Shown here: positions 59,978 through 64,000 of the stretch, piece after piece | How positions within the stretch are numbered: position 1 is the stretch's first letter | Layout of the letters: every line of letters starts with the position of its first letter | NCBI RefSeq assembly: GCF_003013475.1 | Contig: NZ_PXZO01000025.1 | Location: 83,163 to 147,162 of the forward strand | Source: Brevibacillus porteri | Lineage (GTDB): Bacteria > Bacillota > Bacilli > Brevibacillales > Brevibacillaceae | Direction of reading: 5' to 3' | Length of the DNA stretch: 64,000 bases | Notes under the pieces: model-generated | What the model was told of the DNA's origin: nothing | What the model saw: the letters and a program-made list of their open reading frames with translations, nothing else | Databases searched by the model: none | Position numbers and translations under genes: made by a program

Positions 59978-62029
59978 TTAGTTATTCGGTTTCCACCAAC
60001 TGCCCATGCGCTGCCAGAAGGTCGCAGAATCTGGCGGCTTTAAAGGTGTCGGTGTCTCATTTGTCGGGATGTGATCCGTGCAGTAATCTTGAGGCTCTGT
60101 TCCGCTGGCAAAATAAAAGAGCTGTGGATTCGGACAATGCTCGGTCGCCAGTTTTCCAGAAGCGGGATCGATATAGACAGAAACCACACCAGCTGGCATG
60201 TCAAAGAGTGCAGGGGGTTGACCTTTAAGTGCACTTTCCATGAACTGGGCCCAAATTTTTTTGGACAGATAGCCTTCCTTTACATCATCGACCTTTTGAT
60301 TTTTGTCGTAACCTACCCATACGGTAGAGACTAGCTGCGGAGTGAACCCACTCAGCCATGCGTCATAATCCGTAGATCCTGTTTTCCCTGCTACCGGTCG
60401 GTTCATTTCGCCAGCTACGCGATATCCCGTACCGCCTTGTTCAAATACACTTTGCATCATATTCACTAAGAGAGCAGACGCGACAGGATCGGCTACCTGT
60501 GTTTTCTCCGGTTTTTCTTCGACCAAAATGTTGCCCTCGCTGTCCTCGATGGAGGTGATAGCAATGGGCTTCACTGCTTGTCCCTTGTTGACAATTGCTG
60601 CATAAGCTGCGTTTAACTCCAAGGGGGAGATGGGTGAAGTTCCCAGTGCCAGAGAGGGAACTGCTTGCATCGAGCTGGTGATACCTAATTGCATTGCCTG
60701 ATCCACCACTTTTTGTGGCCCGAGAAAATCAATGGTCTTGACGGCATAAATGTTGTCGGAAGTTTTGATTGCTTCACGCATGTTGATCAGTGCGTTTGCA
60801 TATTTTCCACCAAAATTGCCGGGGATGTACTGCTTATTGTTATCGTAGGTAAAAACGGTCGGTTCGCTTTTCATCAAAGTGAGCGGTGTATAGCCGTTTT
60901 GCAAGGCCGACAAATACATGATCGGCTTGAAAGAGGAACCGGGCTGCCGCTTGCCAAGCACGCGATTGAACTGACTCACCTTGTAGTCACGTCCACCTAC
61001 CATCGCTTTAATATAGCCGGTAGTTGGGTCCATGGCGACGAGGGCTACTTGCAAATTCGGATTGTTCTTCGGTAAGACGGAGGCGACAATATCCTCGGCC
61101 TTTTTTTGTACGATTGGATCAAGGGTCGTATGGATTTTCAGGCCTCCATGAATAAATTTTTCTTCGTCGATGCCATATTTGTTTTTTACCAAATTGGCGA
61201 TGTAATCGCGGAAATAAGGAGCTGGCTCGGTTACATTCTCGTTTGTTCGCTGTTTCAGCTTGATTGGTTCCGCGTAGGCTTGCTCTACTTCCTTCGATGT
61301 CAGTAGATTGTCACGCTCCATGGCATTCAAAATGAGCTTTTGTCTGGCTTTGGCGCGTTCTAAATCGACAAATGGTGAATAATAAGTAGGACCTTTTGGG
61401 ATGCCTGCCAGCATGGCGCTCTCTGCAACCGTCAAATCTTTGGCGTTCTTGCCGAAATAGGTTTGGGCAGCAGCTTGTACCCCATAAGCTGAGTGACCAT
61501 AATAAATCTGATTCACGTACATTTCTAATATTTCATCCTTGCTGTAATTCAGCTCAAGTTGAATCGAAAGCAAAGCTTCTTTGATTTTTCGCTCCCATGT
61601 CTTGTCCAAGCTGAGGTACAGATTTCTTGCCAATTGTTGAGTGATGGTGCTGGCACCCTGGCGCTTGTCCATGTTAATGACATCGACATAAGCGGCCATG
61701 GCTAATCGTTTCCAATCAAAACCGAAATGTTCGCGGAACGAACGGTCCTCGATCGCAATAGTCGCATCAAGCAATGCGGGTGAAATCTCTGCAAGTGGCA
61801 CAGAAATCCGGTTCTCGCCACGATGCATCGTATCCAAAACCTCTCCATTGGAAGCGTAAATCGTCGTGGTTTGCTTCACAAACGTTTCCGGGAGTGGTTG
61901 AGAGCGTAAGTACAAAATGAGTAGCAAGATGGCAAAAGAGAAACATAATAGGCTGAGAATGGTAAATTTTACGAATTTCTTAGCCCAACGCAAATAGCGC
62001 AGCAATGGGGCTTCGCGAATGACTTCCAT
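59978..62029 (-). CDS. pbpG: Class A penicillin-binding protein, PBP2d-like
   Basis: A 683-residue bifunctional peptidoglycan synthase. One N-terminal TM is at about residues 20-42. The GT51 glycosyltransferase has the active EDRSFREHFGFDW at about 91-103 and GASTITQQLARNLYL. The transpeptidase carries the Ser in GSSFKP, the SDN triad and KTGST in PVAGKTGSTDYDAW. ATG 62029 follows AAAGGAGGAG. Synteny with ywhD and speE matches pbpG, a forespore gene in Bacillus needed for the spore wall and cortex. A sigma-G/F-type -10 box lies upstream. Confidence 0.9.
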   Translation of the reverse strand: MEVIREAPLLRYLRWAKKFVKFTILSLLCFSFAILLLILYLRSQPLPETFVKQTTTIYASNGEVLDTMHRGENRISVPLAEISPALLDATIAIEDRSFREHFGFDWKRLAMAAYVDVINMDKRQGASTITQQLARNLYLSLDKTWERKIKEALLSIQLELNYSKDEILEMYVNQIYYGHSAYGVQAAAQTYFGKNAKDLTVAESAMLAGIPKGPTYYSPFVDLERAKARQKLILNAMERDNLLTSKEVEQAYAEPIKLKQRTNENVTEPAPYFRDYIANLVKNKYGIDEEKFIHGGLKIHTTLDPIVQKKAEDIVASVLPKNNPNLQVALVAMDPTTGYIKAMVGGRDYKVSQFNRVLGKRQPGSSFKPIMYLSALQNGYTPLTLMKSEPTVFTYDNNKQYIPGNFGGKYANALINMREAIKTSDNIYAVKTIDFLGPQKVVDQAMQLGITSSMQAVPSLALGTSPISPLELNAAYAAIVNKGQAVKPIAITSIEDSEGNILVEEKPEKTQVADPVASALLVNMMQSVFEQGGTGYRVAGEMNRPVAGKTGSTDYDAWLSGFTPQLVSTVWVGYDKNQKVDDVKEGYLSKKIWAQFMESALKGQPPALFDMPAGVVSVYIDPASGKLATEHCPNPQLFYFASGTEPQDYCTDHIPTNETPTPLKPPDSATFWQRMGSWWKPNN

Positions 62030-62071
62030 GTGTGCCTCTCCTCCTTTCTGCGGTTGAATCAATAAAATAGG

Positions 62072-62096
62072 ACATACTACGTTACTAGTAGTATGT
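62072..62096 (-). promoter_or_regulatory. Palindrome and forespore-like promoter of pbpG
   Basis: A perfect 9-base inverted repeat ACATACTAC/GTAGTATGT. On the minus strand it contains CATACTA (62089-62095), the exact sigma-G -10 consensus; a -35 box is weak (GTTTAA about 17 bases upstream). It lies about 60 bases before the pbpG ATG. Confidence 0.55.
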
Positions 62097-62139
62097 GTCG
62101 CTTGCAAGCTGGTTAAACTTTCCTTGCTAGAAAAATATC

Positions 62140-62167
62140 TTGCAATTTGGAAGACAGCTACTATAAT
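62140..62167 (+). promoter_or_regulatory. SigA promoter of speE
   Basis: TTGCAA, 16 bases, TATAAT, followed by the speE ATG 52 bases later. This is a good vegetative promoter and divergent from pbpG. Confidence 0.75.
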
Positions 62168-62218
62168 TTTCTTGTTATATGTATTTTCATGCGGTTAATT
62201 GAAGGAGGTTACATAGCC

Positions 62219-63058
62219 ATGAACATGGAATTGTGGTACACCGAAAAACAGACGGAAAATCACGGGATAACAACGAAAATTACAGAAACCCTATACAGTG
62301 AGAAATCCGAGTTTCAACAAATCGACGTAATTAATACGAAGCAGTTTGGTCGCATGTTAGTGCTCGACGGCATGGTTATGACTACCGATGTCGATGAGTT
62401 TGTCTACCATGAAATGATTTCTCATATCGCGTTGAATACGCATCCAAACCCGAAAAAGGTTCTGGTTGTAGGCGGCGGCGATGGCGGTGCTATTCGTGAA
62501 ATCGTAAAGCACGCGTCTGTAGAAAAAGCAGTTCTGGCTGAAATCGACGGTGGCGTCATTGAGTCTTGCAAAAAATATTTCCCTGAGATTGCGAGTGCAT
62601 TGACAGGCAATCCGCGTGTAGATGTACAAGTCATCGATGGTATTAAACATATTCATGACCACAAAGGTGAGTACGATGTGATCATGGTTGACTCTACAGA
62701 GCCAGTTGGCCCAGCTGTAGGTCTGTTCGAAAAAGGTTTCTACCAAGGCATTCACGATGCTTTGAAACCAGACGGCATCATGGTTGCTCAAACGGAATCT
62801 CCTTGGTTCAACCGTGAACTGATCAAGCGCGTGTTCAAAGACCTGAAATCGATATTCCCGGTTACTCGTCTCTACACTTGCAGCATCCCTACTTATCCAT
62901 CCGGACTGTGGAGCTTCACCATCGCATCCAAGCAACACGATCCGTTGGAAGTAGATCCAGCGAAAATCAAAGATTTGGGCACCAAATACTACAATGCGGA
63001 AGTTCACCACGCTGCTTTCAAACTGCCTAACTTTGTGGCTGAGCTGACCCGCGACTAA
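62219..63058 (+). CDS. speE: Spermidine synthase
   Basis: A 279-residue aminopropyltransferase that makes spermidine from putrescine and decarboxylated S-adenosylmethionine. [18 protein letters not shown] at about residues 81-98 binds the decarboxylated [17 protein letters not shown] carries the catalytic Asp, and ESPWFN follows. ATG 62219 follows GAAGGAGG. It is the first gene of speE-speB; agmatinase supplies the putrescine, so the two complete the agmatine route. A SpeA arginine decarboxylase is not in the window. Confidence 0.96.
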   Translation: MNMELWYTEKQTENHGITTKITETLYSEKSEFQQIDVINTKQFGRMLVLDGMVMTTDVDEFVYHEMISHIALNTHPNPKKVLVVGGGDGGAIREIVKHASVEKAVLAEIDGGVIESCKKYFPEIASALTGNPRVDVQVIDGIKHIHDHKGEYDVIMVDSTEPVGPAVGLFEKGFYQGIHDALKPDGIMVAQTESPWFNRELIKRVFKDLKSIFPVTRLYTCSIPTYPSGLWSFTIASKQHDPLEVDPAKIKDLGTKYYNAEVHHAAFKLPNFVAELTRD

Positions 63059-63077
63059 TCGGGGGAGAACAACACCT

Positions 63078-63947
63078 ATGCGTTTTGACGAAGCATACTC
63101 TGGAAATGTTTTTATCCGTAGTCACGGGAATTACGAGGAAAGCCAAGCCGTTATTTACGGTATGCCGATGGACTGGACAGTGAGCTTCCGTCCGGGCTCT
63201 CGTTTTGGCCCTGCCCGTATTCGTGAGGTTTCTATCGGTCTGGAAGAGTACAGCCCGTACTTGGACAGGCTGTTGGAAGACATCAAATACTTTGATGCTG
63301 GCGATATTCCACTTCCTTTCGGAAACGTGGAAGGTAGCCTGGATGCGATCCGTACATTCGTGGCAAAAGTATTGGCAGATGGCAAGTTCCCATTGGGTCT
63401 GGGCGGAGAGCACTTGGTTTCCTGGCCAGTATTCCAAGCGGTTTATGAAAAGTACAAGGATATGGTCGTATTCCACTTTGACGCGCATACAGACCTGCGC
63501 GACAACTACGAGGGATACGAATACTCCCACTCCACCCCGATCAAAAAGGTATGCAACCTGATCGGCGGCAAAAATGTTTACTCTTTCGGTATCCGCAGCG
63601 GTATGAAAGATGAGTTCGAGTGGGCAAAAGAAAACATGCATCTGTACAAATACGATGTACTGGAGCCAGTGAAGCAAGTGCTGCCTACTATCGGCAACCG
63701 TCCAATCTACCTGTCGATTGACATTGATGTATTGGACCCTGCGCACGCTCCGGGAACAGGCACAACAGAAGCAGGCGGCATCACTTCTCGTGAGTTGCTC
63801 GATACCATTCACTTCATGGCAAACAACGGTGCGAATGTCATCGGTTGTGACCTGGTGGAGGTTGCTCCTGTGTATGACCATAGTGAAATGACGCAAATTG
63901 CGGCATCCAAAATCGTTCGCGAGCTGCTCTTGAGCTTTGTGAAATAA
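63078..63947 (+). CDS. speB: Agmatinase
   Basis: A 289-residue ureohydrolase converting agmatine to putrescine and urea. The two Mn ions are held by GGEHLVSWPV, HFDAHTDLRDNYEG (HFDAH motif) and SIDIDVLDPAHAPGTGT. Length and motifs are those of the bacterial agmatinase branch, and the place after speE supports this rather than arginase. It starts 19 bases after the speE stop behind GGGGGAGAA. The last 50 bases of the window after its stop show nothing certain. Confidence 0.95.
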   Translation: MRFDEAYSGNVFIRSHGNYEESQAVIYGMPMDWTVSFRPGSRFGPARIREVSIGLEEYSPYLDRLLEDIKYFDAGDIPLPFGNVEGSLDAIRTFVAKVLADGKFPLGLGGEHLVSWPVFQAVYEKYKDMVVFHFDAHTDLRDNYEGYEYSHSTPIKKVCNLIGGKNVYSFGIRSGMKDEFEWAKENMHLYKYDVLEPVKQVLPTIGNRPIYLSIDIDVLDPAHAPGTGTTEAGGITSRELLDTIHFMANNGANVIGCDLVEVAPVYDHSEMTQIAASKIVRELLLSFVK

Positions 63948-64000
63948 GATATCCGCGTAAATAAGCCCCCGGTTTTTGTAATGGTCAAGACCCCATTTAG

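Noticed and set aside
63027..63896. Open frame of 289 codons on the minus strand opposite agmatinase
   Set aside because: Its composition is typical of a reverse-frame shadow, and speB is strongly supported by motifs and synteny.

Overview
The window looks like chromosomal DNA of a Brevibacillus-type, endospore-forming, S-layer-bearing member of the Bacillales. The signs are strong AGGAGG ribosome-binding sites, many TTG/GTG starts, surface proteins with SLH domains, Bacillus-type neighbourhoods (ywfO-ywgA, yhbD-bactofilin, ywhD-pbpG-speE-speB) and sporulation-type genes. I saw no rRNA, tRNA or CRISPR array. Genus is inferred from gene content only.

Layout. 0-3 kb: end of a Ugp-type glycerophosphodiester/sugar ABC operon (permease, binding lipoprotein, phosphodiesterase). 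3-7.3 kb: a chemoreceptor and a secreted gamma-glutamyltransferase-family protein, the latter preceded by a clear c-di-GMP-I riboswitch with an intrinsic terminator. 7.4-11.8 kb: SET protein, glutaminyl-tRNA synthetase, APC permease, GNAT protein. 11.78-13.55 kb: an apparently intact IS605-type element (tnpA, tnpB, end hairpins), followed by a long palindromic repeat. 14-18 kb: a complete ECF importer module plus an alpha/beta hydrolase. 18.8-24.2 kb: a gluconate-2-dehydrogenase-like pair, then a PLP sulfur-amino-acid lyase behind a textbook sigma-54 promoter, with a sigma-54 activator gene downstream. 24.2-31.6 kb: a Fur-box-controlled heme monooxygenase, an arylamine N-acetyltransferase-like protein and housekeeping or repair genes (ung, thiN, a ferredoxin-like gene, a Fpg/MutM-type glycosylase, an RNA methyltransferase).

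31.6-42 kb: an SLH-DUF4855 protein, a DUF1643 gene with no normal start codon, an MFS exporter behind a structured leader and terminator, an M29 aminopeptidase, a RluA-type pseudouridine synthase, a secreted protein, and YhbD plus a bactofilin. 42.1-47.2 kb: a TetR regulator, adaptor lipoprotein and RND pump, with two related operator-like inverted repeats at the tetR promoter. 47.3-50.7 kb: a CPBP protease, HD hydrolase, YwgA protein and thioredoxin-like protein. 50.8-58.8 kb: the most accessory-looking part, a collinear set of an SLH protein, a 1331-residue secreted protein with four evenly spaced cysteine pairs, a PPC-PPC-lipase and a small membrane protein. 58.9-64 kb: YwhD, a small His-rich protein, a class A penicillin-binding protein with a forespore-like promoter, and spermidine synthase plus agmatinase.

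The best candidates for something new are: c-di-GMP control of a gamma-glutamyltransferase; the surface cluster at 50.8-58.5 kb; the sigma-54/cysteine-sensor control of sulfur amino-acid breakdown; the structured leader before the MFS gene; and the DUF1643 gene that seems to begin at AUA.
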